Shown: positions 37,590 through 46,069, numbered from the stretch's first letter. The stretch: 46,737 nucleotides of DNA from Nonomuraea longispora (GCF_004348345.1 NZ_SMJZ01000047.1:1-46737); one strand, 5' to 3'. Translations and numbers: made by a program. Notes: generated by a model not told the origin, from the sequence alone.

Positions 37590-40014
37590 GCGGCTTAGGC
37601 GGTTCAGGCGGCTCAGGACGACTCTGCTGGCCACCGTCGTGGCGGCCGGGGCGTTGTCGGCACCCGCGCAGGCACAGGCGCAGGCGGCGCCGGGCAAGGG
37701 CCCGGTCGGGTGGGAGGTCTACCGGCGGCTGGACCGGCTGCCGGAGCTGACGACCGGCGTGCAGACCAAACAATTCTCCAGCTTCGACCGCACGGCGGAC
37801 AACAACGACGGGTTCGAGGGCACGTACTCGTGCCTGAGCACCTCGGAGAGCGGCTGTGTGCTCGCCGAGCACACCGGCGCCGGCGAGGTGCAGGCCCTCT
37901 GGTTCACCAGGGACGGCGGCGACGTCACCAAGACCGGCACGATCACCATCGAGCTCGACGGCCGCAAGGTCGTCGAGGCGAGCCTGCAGGACCTGGTGAA
38001 CGGCGAACTCGGGGCGCCGTTCACCTATCCGCTCGTGGGCAACGCCGACCAGAGCTCCGGCGGCGTCTACGTCGAGGTGCCGATGCCGTACCGGAAGTCG
38101 ATGCGCATCACCACCGAGCACAACCCGCTCTTCTACCACGTCTCCTACCGCACGTTCGCCGACGCGGAGGGCGTGCGCACGTTCGACCCGTCCGACAAGG
38201 CACGGGACGTCATCGACCGGCTCAAGGCCGGCGGCGACCCCAAGCCCGCGCTCCCGGGAGCTCGCACCCAGGACACCACGATCGACCTGGCCCCCGGCAG
38301 GTCGGTACGGCTCGCCCGCACGCAGGGCTCCGGCCTGCTGTCGCAGGTCAGGGTGCGGCTGCCCCAGGCCGAGCAGGTCCTGCCCGAGACCGAGGCCGAC
38401 GAGGGGCGGGCGTTCGGCAAGGGAGGCTCCAGCGAGTTCACGGTCGCGATCGACCCCGGCAACGACGGGGTGCGGCTGACCCGGCGCATCGACCCGGCCA
38501 TCGGCAAGCAGGTCGCCAAGGTGCTGGTGGACGGCGAGGAGGTGGCCCAGTGGCCGCCGAGCACGACCGGTGCCTCGGGAATGTGGGCCGAGGAGTCCGT
38601 CGACCTGCCGGCGAGCGCGACCAAGGGCAAGTCGAAGATCACCGTCAAGAACGTGTTCCACTCGTCGGACCTCGACTACAACGAGTTCACGTACTGGGTG
38701 GACAGCGGCGGCGAGCGCACGGACACCGTGGACGTCGGCGACGCGGCGGACGAGGCTGCGCACGGCTACACGATCGCCGGGCAGACCTGGCAGGGCGAGC
38801 GGACCTTCGCCTTCCCGATGGAGGAGGAGCAGCTCGCCAGGGTCAAGGCCGCGCAGGAGGTGCTGCAGAAGCTACGGCTGAGGATCACCTTCGACGGCGA
38901 GCGCACCGTGGACGCGCCAGTCGGCGAGTTCTTCGGCAGCGGGCACGCCATGATGCCGGTCAAGTCGCTGATGTACGCCGTCGACGCCGGGACGAGCACG
39001 ATGTCGGCCTGGTGGCCGATGCCGTACAGGAAGGGCGCGACGGTCGAGCTGCACAACGGTTCGGGGCGGGCCATCGACGGCGAGGCGTCGGTCACGTCGG
39101 CCAACCACCCCATGGCAGGAAATATCGGTTATTTCGGCGCACAGTCGCATGCCGGCGCCACCACGCCCGGCAAGAGCTGGCCCTTCCTCAAAGCCACCGG
39201 CCAGGGCAAGTTCGTCGGCGTCAGCCACACCATGCGCGGCCCGACCAACCGCAACTACCTGGAAGGCGACGAGCGCGTCCACGTGGACGGCTCGCGCACC
39301 CCGCAGATCCACGGCACCGGCAGCGAGGACTTCTACCAGGCGGGCTGGTACTTCAACCGGGAGACCTTCAACACCCCCTTCCACGGCAATCCCGTGCACC
39401 TGGCCCCCGCCACCGGCTGCCCGGGCGAAAGCGACTGCACCAGCGCCTACCGGCTGATGATCGGCGACGCGGTGCCGTTCGGCAGCTCGATCACGTTCGA
39501 CATCGAGCACGGCTGGACCAACAACGTCGAGGGCGTCTACTCCTCCACCGCCTACTGGTACGGCTCGGGCAAGGCCTCCATTAGGCGGACCGACGCCCTG
39601 ACGGTCGGCGACCCGGCCAGCGAGCGGGCACACGGCTACACCGGCGAGGGCGAGGTCACGACGCTGGAGTCCGCGTTCGAAGGCGACCTGAAGAACGCCG
39701 ACACGATGAAGGCCACCCAGCGGGTCACCGAGCGGCCGCACTCCTTCAAGCTGCGGATCGAGCGCGGCAACAACGGCGTCGAGCTGCGGCGTACGAGTGA
39801 CCAGAGCCGTGCCGGCCAGCGCGCCGAGGTCACCGTCAACGGACGCCGGCTGCCCGACTGGGTGCAGCCGCTCGGCAACGAGAGCCGCAGGTGGCTGGAG
39901 GACACCTACCAGATCCCGGCCAGCGCGACCTGGGGCGGCGGCGAGATCACGGTCCGGCTCACGCCGAAGACGCCCTGGTCGGCCGCCTCCTACACCGCCT
40001 GGAGCCTGCGGTGA
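37579..40014 (+). CDS. Large secreted GH172 (DUF2961) protein with duplicated beta modules
   Basis: This encodes 811 residues. A basic N-terminus (R-L-R repeats) and hydrophobic 14-30 end at AQA, a Sec signal peptide. A DUF2961-like part (about 60-195, SSFDRTADNNDGFEGTY) is followed by a beta-rich module (about 287-376) and the main DUF2961 core (about 405-670). The core has VGEFFGSGHAM, Glu562 (LEGDE) and Glu583 (HGTGSEDFY) as the probable catalytic pair. A second copy of the beta module (about 722-811) closes the protein. It should release sugar or oligosaccharide from an external polymer for the two importers. Start overlaps the isomerase stop by 11 bases; its own stop overlaps the ATPase gene. 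Confidence 0.87.
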   Translation: MRLRRLRRFRRLRTTLLATVVAAGALSAPAQAQAQAAPGKGPVGWEVYRRLDRLPELTTGVQTKQFSSFDRTADNNDGFEGTYSCLSTSESGCVLAEHTGAGEVQALWFTRDGGDVTKTGTITIELDGRKVVEASLQDLVNGELGAPFTYPLVGNADQSSGGVYVEVPMPYRKSMRITTEHNPLFYHVSYRTFADAEGVRTFDPSDKARDVIDRLKAGGDPKPALPGARTQDTTIDLAPGRSVRLARTQGSGLLSQVRVRLPQAEQVLPETEADEGRAFGKGGSSEFTVAIDPGNDGVRLTRRIDPAIGKQVAKVLVDGEEVAQWPPSTTGASGMWAEESVDLPASATKGKSKITVKNVFHSSDLDYNEFTYWVDSGGERTDTVDVGDAADEAAHGYTIAGQTWQGERTFAFPMEEEQLARVKAAQEVLQKLRLRITFDGERTVDAPVGEFFGSGHAMMPVKSLMYAVDAGTSTMSAWWPMPYRKGATVELHNGSGRAIDGEASVTSANHPMAGNIGYFGAQSHAGATTPGKSWPFLKATGQGKFVGVSHTMRGPTNRNYLEGDERVHVDGSRTPQIHGTGSEDFYQAGWYFNRETFNTPFHGNPVHLAPATGCPGESDCTSAYRLMIGDAVPFGSSITFDIEHGWTNNVEGVYSSTAYWYGSGKASIRRTDALTVGDPASERAHGYTGEGEVTTLESAFEGDLKNADTMKATQRVTERPHSFKLRIERGNNGVELRRTSDQSRAGQRAEVTVNGRRLPDWVQPLGNESRRWLEDTYQIPASATWGGGEITVRLTPKTPWSAASYTAWSLR
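37582..37617 (+). repeat. Degenerate 9-bp tandem repeat at the start of the secreted GH172 gene
   Basis: Four units of CGGCTTAGG-like sequence follow the ATG and encode R-L-R three times and R-F-R once. The first two units also place two TAG stops in a row in the isomerase frame, so the gene junction itself is built from the repeat. Confidence 0.75.
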
Positions 40015-41519
40015 CCGTTCTGACGATGCGGGCCATCGGCAAGTCATTCCCGGGTGTGCGGGCCCTCGACGGGGTCTCGCTCACCGTGGCGGAGGGCGAG
40101 GTGGTGGCCCTCCTCGGAGAGAACGGCGCCGGCAAGTCGACGCTGATGAACATCCTGGCCGGCGTGTTCAAGCACTACGAGGGCGAGATCGAGATCGGCG
40201 GACGGGTGGCGCACATCCACTCGCCCAAGGACGCGCGCCGCCACGGGATCGCGATGATCCACCAGGAGCTCAACCTCGTGCCGGAGCTGTCCATCGCCGA
40301 CAACATCTTCCTCGGCAGGGAGCGCGCGATCCTCGACAGGAAGGCCATGGAGGCGCGGACCGCGGAGCTGCTGCGCGGTCTCGGCCTCGACCTGTCGCCG
40401 CGCCGGCTCATCAAGCAGTGCAAGATCGCCGAACGCCAGCTCATCGAGGTGGCCAAGGCGCTGTCGCAGAACGTGCGCGTCCTGGTCATGGACGAGCCGA
40501 CCTCGGCCCTGGCCGACGCGGAGGTGCGGCGGCTGTACACGGTCATCCGCGACCTGACCGGCCACGGCGTGGCCGTCATCTACATCTCGCACCGCCTGGA
40601 GGAACTGGAGGAGATCGCGGACCGGGTGGTGGTGCTGCGTGACGGCGCCTACATCGGCGAGCGCTCCGAGGTCGACCGCGACGAGCTGATCCAGATGATG
40701 GCCGGCCGCCCGCTGGGCGAGCTGTTCCCTCGGGCGGACGGCGGCGGGAGCGGCGAGGAACTGCTGAAGGTCGAGGGGCTGTCGGTACCGGGCGAACCCG
40801 GCTCGGGCCGCACCCCGTTGCGCGAGATCAGCCTGTCCGTACGGGCGGGCGAGATCGTCGGCGTGGCCGGCCTGATGGGCGCGGGCCGCAGCGAGCTGCT
40901 GGAATCGATCTTCGGCCTGCACCGGCCGACCGCGGGCTCGATGAGTCTCGGCGGCCGGCCGTACCGCCCGCGACGCCCCAAAGGCGCGATCCGGCGCGGC
41001 GTCGCCCTGGTCGCCGAGGACCGTAAGGCGCAGAGCCTGGTGCTGGGCAACACCATCGCCTTCAACGCCAGCCTGCCCTCGCTCGGGCGGTTCCTGCGCT
41101 TCGGAACCGTGGACGCCCGCCGCGAGCACAGGGCCGTCGAGCGGCAGGTGAACGAGCTGCGCGTCAAGACTCCCGGCACCAGGTTCACCGTCGGGAACCT
41201 GTCCGGCGGCAACCAGCAGAAGGTCGTGCTGGCCAAGTGGCTGCTGACCTCGCCGTCGCTGATCCTCATGGACGAACCCACCCGCGGCATCGACGTCGGG
41301 GCCAAGGCGGAGATCCACGCGCTCATGTCCTCGCTGGCCGCCGGCGGCAAGGGCGTGCTGGTCGCCTCGTCGGAGCTGCCCGAGCTGCTCGCCATGTGCG
41401 ACCGGATCCTCGTGTTGTGCGAGGGCCGGATCACCGCCGAGTTCTCGCGGGAGCAGCGGCCCACGCAGGAGGCGATTCTCGAAGCCGCCATGGCACGACA
41501 AAAGGTGACGACCCTATGA
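40011..41519 (+). CDS. Monosaccharide ABC importer ATP-binding protein (RbsA-like, two ATPase domains)
   Basis: This encodes 502 residues with two nucleotide-binding domains in tandem, typical of CUT2 ATPases. The first has Walker A GENGAGKSTLM and Walker B VRVLVMDEPTSAL, with a signature region reading CKIAERQLIEVAKAL. The second has VAGLMGAGRSELLE (degenerate Walker A), signature LSGGNQQK and LILMDEPTRGIDVGAK. It drives uptake of a monosaccharide with the RbsC-like permease and RbsB-like binding protein encoded next. The GTG start overlaps the GH172 stop as GTGA; the permease start overlaps its own stop as ATGA, so the whole operon is translationally coupled. Confidence 0.92.
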   Translation: MTVLTMRAIGKSFPGVRALDGVSLTVAEGEVVALLGENGAGKSTLMNILAGVFKHYEGEIEIGGRVAHIHSPKDARRHGIAMIHQELNLVPELSIADNIFLGRERAILDRKAMEARTAELLRGLGLDLSPRRLIKQCKIAERQLIEVAKALSQNVRVLVMDEPTSALADAEVRRLYTVIRDLTGHGVAVIYISHRLEELEEIADRVVVLRDGAYIGERSEVDRDELIQMMAGRPLGELFPRADGGGSGEELLKVEGLSVPGEPGSGRTPLREISLSVRAGEIVGVAGLMGAGRSELLESIFGLHRPTAGSMSLGGRPYRPRRPKGAIRRGVALVAEDRKAQSLVLGNTIAFNASLPSLGRFLRFGTVDARREHRAVERQVNELRVKTPGTRFTVGNLSGGNQQKVVLAKWLLTSPSLILMDEPTRGIDVGAKAEIHALMSSLAAGGKGVLVASSELPELLAMCDRILVLCEGRITAEFSREQRPTQEAILEAAMARQKVTTL

Positions 41520-42574
41520 CGGCCACGACCGAGCCGCCCCCGCCCGCGAAGGCGCCGGGCGAAAGCCGGCTGCGGCGCACGTTCTCCGCCCTCGGCGCGG
41601 CGCAGGCCTACATCGGCCTGGTCCTGATCCTCGCGGTCGGGATCGCGACGAAGGGCGAGGTCTTTCTCAACGAGACGAACCTCACCAACGCCGTCGGCGC
41701 CTTCGCCTCGCGCGGCATCCTGGCCGTCGGCGTCACGCTGGTGATCCTCACCGGCGGCATCGACCTGTCGGTCGGCTCGCTGCTCGGCATCGCCTCGATG
41801 ACGGCGGCGATGATGTTGTCGAAGTACTCCCTGGAGCCGTGGCAGATCGTGCCGATCTGCATGGTGGTGGGCGGACTCTTCGGCTTCCTCAACGGCGCGG
41901 GCACGGCATGGCTGCGCATCCAGTCGTTCGTCATGACGCTGGCCATGCTGTCCGTCGTACGCGGCCTGGACCGGCAGGTCAGCGACAACGTCAGCGTCGG
42001 CACCCAGATCGCGGGGCCCGACGGGAAGCTGACGCCGCAGGCGGAGGCGTTCCAGCTGTTCGGCACTCCCGGGCACAACCTGTTCGACCGGATCTACTAT
42101 CCGGTGCTGGCCTTCGTCGTGGTCTGCGTGGTCTTCCACCTGATCCTGACGAAGACCAGGTTCGGCCGGCACGTGTACGCGGTCGGCGGCAACCCCACCG
42201 CGGCCCGCTTGTCCGGCGTCAACGTCACGGCGATCACGATCGCGGTGTTCACGCTGTCGGGCATGCTCGCGGGGTTCGCCGGGCCCATCGACGCCGCCTA
42301 CAGCGCCTCGGCCGATCCGCAGGCCGGGCAGTCGTACGAGCTGGACGCCATCGCGGCCGCGGTCATCGGCGGCGCGTCGCTGGCGGGCGGCAAGGGCACC
42401 ATCGCGGGCACGTTCGTCGGCGCCCTCATCCTTACGCTGCTGGACAACGTGCTGGGGCTCAACGCGGTCAGCGACAACTGGCAGCTCGTCATCAAGGGCC
42501 TGATCGTCGTCGTGGCGGTGGTCCTGCAGCGCCCCGATCTCTTCAAGTTCTTCCGAGGAGGGTCTCGATCGTGA
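41516..42574 (+). CDS. Monosaccharide ABC importer permease (RbsC/YtfT-like)
   Basis: This encodes 352 residues with about eight to ten helices. The motif VTLVILTGGIDLSVGSLLGIASM is the CUT2 permease signature, and AYSASADPQAGQSYELDAIAAAVIGGASLAGGKGT is the conserved cytoplasmic/membrane segment near the C-terminus. Between helices is a longer loop (SVGTQIAGPDGKLTPQAEAF), also seen in galactofuranose-type permeases. It is expected to work as a homodimer with the RbsA-like ATPase. ATGA overlap with the ATPase gene and GTGA overlap with the binding-protein gene show tight coupling. Confidence 0.91.
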   Translation: MTATTEPPPPAKAPGESRLRRTFSALGAAQAYIGLVLILAVGIATKGEVFLNETNLTNAVGAFASRGILAVGVTLVILTGGIDLSVGSLLGIASMTAAMMLSKYSLEPWQIVPICMVVGGLFGFLNGAGTAWLRIQSFVMTLAMLSVVRGLDRQVSDNVSVGTQIAGPDGKLTPQAEAFQLFGTPGHNLFDRIYYPVLAFVVVCVVFHLILTKTRFGRHVYAVGGNPTAARLSGVNVTAITIAVFTLSGMLAGFAGPIDAAYSASADPQAGQSYELDAIAAAVIGGASLAGGKGTIAGTFVGALILTLLDNVLGLNAVSDNWQLVIKGLIVVVAVVLQRPDLFKFFRGGSRS

Positions 42575-43548
42575 AGAAGGCCATCACCGTCGCGCTCTGC
42601 GCGGTTCTCGCCGCGGCGTGCGCGTCCAAGGCGCCCGGCCCGTCCACGTCGGCCGACGGCGGTGAGAAGAAGAAGTTCGTCGTCGGTTACTCGCAGTCGA
42701 ACAACGCCGAGCCGTACCGGGCGCAGCTCAATCTACAGCTGCAGCACTATATGAAGAAATATCCGGACATCGAGCTGCTGCCGATCGCCGACGCGAAGCA
42801 GTCGAGCGCCACGCAGGTCTCCCAGGTCCAGAACTTCATCACGCAGAAGGTCGACGCGCTCATCGTCTCGCCCACCGAGCCCGCGCCGCTGACGGCGGCC
42901 GTCGAGCAGGCGTGCCAGGCCAAGATCCCCGTCATCATCCTCGACCGCACGGTGAACACCGACTGCTACAGCGCCTTCATCGGCGGCGACAACGTGCTCA
43001 TCGGCGAGAAGGCGGGCGAGGAGGCGGTCAAGCTGCTGCCCGACGGCGGCAACATCGTCGAACTGCGCGGCATCATGTCCAACCAGCCGCAGATCGACCG
43101 CGACAAGGGCTTCCGCGAGGCCATCGCGGCCAACCCCAAAATCAAGATCATTGCGGATCGCGAGGGCAAGTGGCTGAAGGAGCAGGCCACCCCTATCATG
43201 CAGCAGTGGCTGGCGCAGCACGAGAAGATCGACCTCGTGTACGGGCACAACGACCCCATGGCGCTGGGCGCCTACCTGGCGGCCCAGGCCGCGGGCAAGG
43301 CCGGGCAGATCAAGTTCATCGGCATCGACGGGCTGGCCATCCCCGACGGCGGCATCCGCGCCGTGCAGCTCGGGCAGCTCTCGGCCACGTTCATCTACCC
43401 GACCGGCGCGGAGGAGGCGGCCGCGACCGTCAACAAGATCCTCCACGGCGAGAAGGTGGAGAAGAAGCAGGTGCTCGGCACCACGCAGGTCACCAAGGAC
43501 AACGCGGCCGAGCTCTACAAGAAGTACGACCTGTCAGGGCAGGGCTGA
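42571..43548 (+). CDS. Monosaccharide-binding lipoprotein (RbsB/YtfQ-like)
   Basis: This encodes 325 residues. The lipoprotein signal is KKAITVALCAVLAAAC, followed by a Ser/Thr/Lys linker. The mature domain is a family-4 (RbsB-type) sugar-binding protein: VVGYSQSNNAEPYRAQLN, VDALIVSPTEPAPLTAAVEQA, VIILDRTVNTDCYSAFIGGDN. The stretch IVELRGIMSNQPQIDRDKGF closely follows the pattern of YtfQ (VVELQG...IDRKKGF), the E. coli binding protein for galactofuranose. This suggests a furanose monosaccharide, which would suit arabinofuranose released by the GH172 enzymes. Start GTG at 42571 with GGAGGG eight bases upstream; the kinase gene follows directly. Confidence 0.9.
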   Translation: MKKAITVALCAVLAAACASKAPGPSTSADGGEKKKFVVGYSQSNNAEPYRAQLNLQLQHYMKKYPDIELLPIADAKQSSATQVSQVQNFITQKVDALIVSPTEPAPLTAAVEQACQAKIPVIILDRTVNTDCYSAFIGGDNVLIGEKAGEEAVKLLPDGGNIVELRGIMSNQPQIDRDKGFREAIAANPKIKIIADREGKWLKEQATPIMQQWLAQHEKIDLVYGHNDPMALGAYLAAQAAGKAGQIKFIGIDGLAIPDGGIRAVQLGQLSATFIYPTGAEEAAATVNKILHGEKVEKKQVLGTTQVTKDNAAELYKKYDLSGQG

Positions 43549-44988
43549 ATGTTCCTCGGCATCGACATCGGCACCTCCAGCTCCAAGGGGGTGCTGGTGG
43601 CGCCCGACGGGGCGGTGGTGGCCACGGCGGTGCACGAGCACCGCACCGCCACGCCCAGGCCCGGCTGGTTCGAGCACGACGCGGACGAGATCTGGTGGGC
43701 CGACTTCCTGGCCATCACCCGTGAACTGGCCCGCCCCGGCGTCGCCGCCGTCGGGATCAGCGGCATCGGGCCGTGCGTGCTGCCCTGCGACGCCGGCGGC
43801 ACCCCGCTGCGGCCCGCCATCCTGTACGGCGTGGACACCCGGGCCACCGCCGAGATCGCCGCCCAGACCGAGCGGTACGGCGAAGCCGCGATCATGGAAA
43901 GGTGCGGGTCGCCGCTCACCTCGCAGGCGGCCGGGCCGAAGCTGGAGTGGCTGCGGGCCCGCGAGCCCGGCGTGTGGGAGCGCACCCGGCGGATGTTCAT
44001 GGCGCACTCGTGGCTGGCCTACCGGCTGACCGGCGCGTACGTGCTCGACCACCACGCGGCCAGCCAGTGCACACCCCTCTACGACACCCGCGCCCACACG
44101 TGGATCACCGAGTGGGCGGACGACATCGCGCCGGGCCTCGAACTGCCCGAACTGGCCTGGAGCGGGGAGGTCGCCGGCACGGTCACGGCCGCCGCCGCGG
44201 CGACCACCGGGCTGCCCGCCGGCATCCCGGTGGTCGCCGGAACCATCGACGCCTGGGCGGAGGCGTGCAGCGCGGGCGTCACCGCGCCGGGCGACGTGAT
44301 GCTGATGTACGGGACCACGATGTTCATCGTCGAGGTGCTCGCCGCACGGGCCGCCTCTCCGCAGCTGTGGGGCACGGTGGGGATCGCGCCGGGGACGTAC
44401 AACCTGGCGGCCGGGATGGCCACCTCCGGGGCGATCACCGGGTGGCTGCGCGATCTGACCGGCGCGTCGTTCGAGGACCTCACCGCCGGGGCCGCCGCCA
44501 TCGGGCGGGGCGCGGAGGGGCTGCTCATGCTGCCGTACTTCGCCGGTGAGCGCACGCCCGTCTTCGACCCGGACGCGCGCGGCACCCTGATCGGGATGAC
44601 CCTGCGGCACGGGCGCGGCCACCTCTACCGGGCGGCGCTGGAGGCCACGGCCTTCGGCGTGCGCCACAACCTGGAGACGATGCGGACCGCGGGCGGGACG
44701 GGCAGGCGGCTGGTGGCGGTCGGCGGCGGCACGCAGGGCGGGCTGTGGACCCAGATCGTGTCGGACGTGCTGCAACAGCCGCAGGTGCTGCCCGCGCACA
44801 CAGTCGGGGCCGCGTACGGCGACGCCATGCTGGCCGCGCGGGCGTGCGGCGTGGCGAGCGAGGGGTGGAACCCGGCCGTCGCCACGGTCGAGCCCGATCC
44901 CGGCGCGGCCGGCGACTACGACCGGCTCTACCACCTCTACCGCGACCTCTACCGGTCGACCCGCCACATCGCCCACGCACTCGCCTGA
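43549..44988 (+). CDS. FGGY-family carbohydrate kinase (pentulokinase-like)
   Basis: This encodes 479 residues. The N-terminal domain begins MFLGIDIGTSSSKGVLV (phosphate-binding DxGT(S/T)). The substrate region is LYGVDTRA. The catalytic base is Asp234 in VVAGTIDAWAEA (about Asp233 in xylulokinase). The C-terminal FGGY signature region includes MLPYFAGERTPVFDPDARG and AVGGGTQGGLWTQIVSDVL. It phosphorylates a ketose, probably a pentulose such as D-ribulose or D-xylulose, giving a pentose-phosphate-pathway intermediate. Exact substrate is not readable. It is the last gene of operon B; its ATG directly abuts the binding-protein stop. No epimerase or aldolase follows, which argues against L-ribulose or fuculose as substrate. 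Confidence 0.88.
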   Translation: MFLGIDIGTSSSKGVLVAPDGAVVATAVHEHRTATPRPGWFEHDADEIWWADFLAITRELARPGVAAVGISGIGPCVLPCDAGGTPLRPAILYGVDTRATAEIAAQTERYGEAAIMERCGSPLTSQAAGPKLEWLRAREPGVWERTRRMFMAHSWLAYRLTGAYVLDHHAASQCTPLYDTRAHTWITEWADDIAPGLELPELAWSGEVAGTVTAAAAATTGLPAGIPVVAGTIDAWAEACSAGVTAPGDVMLMYGTTMFIVEVLAARAASPQLWGTVGIAPGTYNLAAGMATSGAITGWLRDLTGASFEDLTAGAAAIGRGAEGLLMLPYFAGERTPVFDPDARGTLIGMTLRHGRGHLYRAALEATAFGVRHNLETMRTAGGTGRRLVAVGGGTQGGLWTQIVSDVLQQPQVLPAHTVGAAYGDAMLAARACGVASEGWNPAVATVEPDPGAAGDYDRLYHLYRDLYRSTRHIAHALA

Positions 44989-44999
44989 GCGGGCCGGAC

Positions 45000-45012
45000 C
45001 CGAGCGGCTCGG
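45000..45012. terminator. Short hairpin between kinase and iclR genes
   Basis: CCGAG and CTCGG pair across a 3-base loop 12 bases after the kinase stop, between convergent genes. The stem is short and the assignment is tentative. Confidence 0.3.
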
Positions 45013-45052
45013 CGAGCGGGCGGGCGTACCGGACGAGCTTCGTGGGAGGCCG

Positions 45053-45718
45053 TCAGCCGGACATGATGAGCTTCTCGATGCGCTCGGCGCCCGCCACGAC
45101 GAGGTCGCCGTACTGGTGGCCGGGCCCTTCCGGGCCGACCCGCGACAGCGGGGCGGACAGGCAGAGGGCCGCCACCACCTCGTCGTTGAGCCGGACGGGC
45201 GCGCTCACCGAACTCAGCCCCAGCATGCGCTCGGAGACGCTTTCGAGCCAGCGCCGCTCGGGATGCGCGGGGTCCGGCGGGTCACCGGCCTCCAGGATGC
45301 GCGCCGCCGAGCCGCGCGCCGCCAGCGGCAGGCGCGAGCCGACGGGCAGGGAGGCGCGCAGCTCGGCCTCGGACTCCGCGCAGGCCACGCAGAGCCGGTG
45401 GTCGCCGCGGCGCACCCAGATGGCCGCCGTCTCCCCCGTGCGCGCCCGCAGATCGTCGAGCACGGGGCCGGCGACCGTGATCAGCCCCGAGGAGGTGAAG
45501 CGCCTCCCGACGTGGTAACGCCCGTGCCGGTCGCGCCGCAACAACCCGTGCTTGACCATGGACGCGGCCAGCCGCTGCGCGGTCGGGACGGACAGGCCGA
45601 GGTGGCGGGCCAGCTCGCTGGCGCCCATCGGGGCACGCTCGACGGTGTCGAGGATTGCCACCGCCCGGTCGATCACCCCGACCCCCGTGACCCGGCTATC
45701 CCGCTCGTCATCCCTCAC
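45053..45718 (-). CDS. IclR-family transcriptional regulator
   Basis: This encodes 221 residues, a little shorter than the usual 240-270. The N-terminal winged HTH shows GVIDRAVAILDTVERAPMGASELARHLGLSVPTAQRLAASMVKHGLL. The effector domain has GETAAIWVRRGDHRLCVACAES, SRLPLAARGSAARILEAG and VSAPVRLNDEVVAALCLSAPLSRVGPEG. IclR proteins control aromatic, sugar or glyoxylate catabolic genes. It is convergent with the kinase operon and has no divergent partner close by (the next gene, a pectate lyase, is also on the minus strand), so its target is unclear. The start is a GTG at 45718 without a strong ribosome binding site. Confidence 0.88.
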   Translation of the reverse strand: MRDDERDSRVTGVGVIDRAVAILDTVERAPMGASELARHLGLSVPTAQRLAASMVKHGLLRRDRHGRYHVGRRFTSSGLITVAGPVLDDLRARTGETAAIWVRRGDHRLCVACAESEAELRASLPVGSRLPLAARGSAARILEAGDPPDPAHPERRWLESVSERMLGLSSVSAPVRLNDEVVAALCLSAPLSRVGPEGPGHQYGDLVVAGAERIEKLIMSG

Positions 45719-46069
45719 GTCACGACCTTAGCTCCGCCGGGCAGGCCGCGCCACGACACCGGTCGGTTCCTGATCCCGGTGAGCGTCACGCCGCCGACGA
45801 GGCACCGCCGCAGCAAGAGCCCGGCGAGCGGCGCACGTGCCGGACGCGCCGTCGTGCCGCTCCAACCACGCGCGGGCGGGCCCGCTGACTCCGGCGTACA
45901 GGAAGGAAGCTCTGCCGGAGCGTCTCGTCGCGCGTCCGGTCCTGGAGGCGGTGGATGTGGTCGAGCGACGATCGAGCGTTCCGGTGGCTCACGTGCCCCC
46001 TCCCCCGGTCCCTTTCCTGTGAGGAAAGTAGGCGCACGGGCCCCGAGCGTTCCCGGGACCCCGCGAGAG
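45719..46069. other. Intergenic region between iclR and the pectate lyase gene
   Basis: A 351-base stretch. Short open frames exist on both strands (for example 45837-46022 plus and 45786-46037 minus), but their composition is Arg/Pro-rich and they have no start context or family resemblance. I see no clear promoter, repeat or RNA element. It should contain the iclR promoter and the end of the pectate lyase transcript. Confidence 0.4.

Noticed and set aside
30641..44988. GH172 locus as a fructan / difructose dianhydride pathway
   Set aside because: Not excluded, but an aldose isomerase plus FGGY kinase would be unnecessary for fructose; ranked below the arabinose explanation.
45837..46022. 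Possible small protein of 61 residues between iclR and the pectate lyase gene
   Set aside because: There is no ribosome binding site or family resemblance, and the composition is compatible with random open frames in GC-rich DNA.
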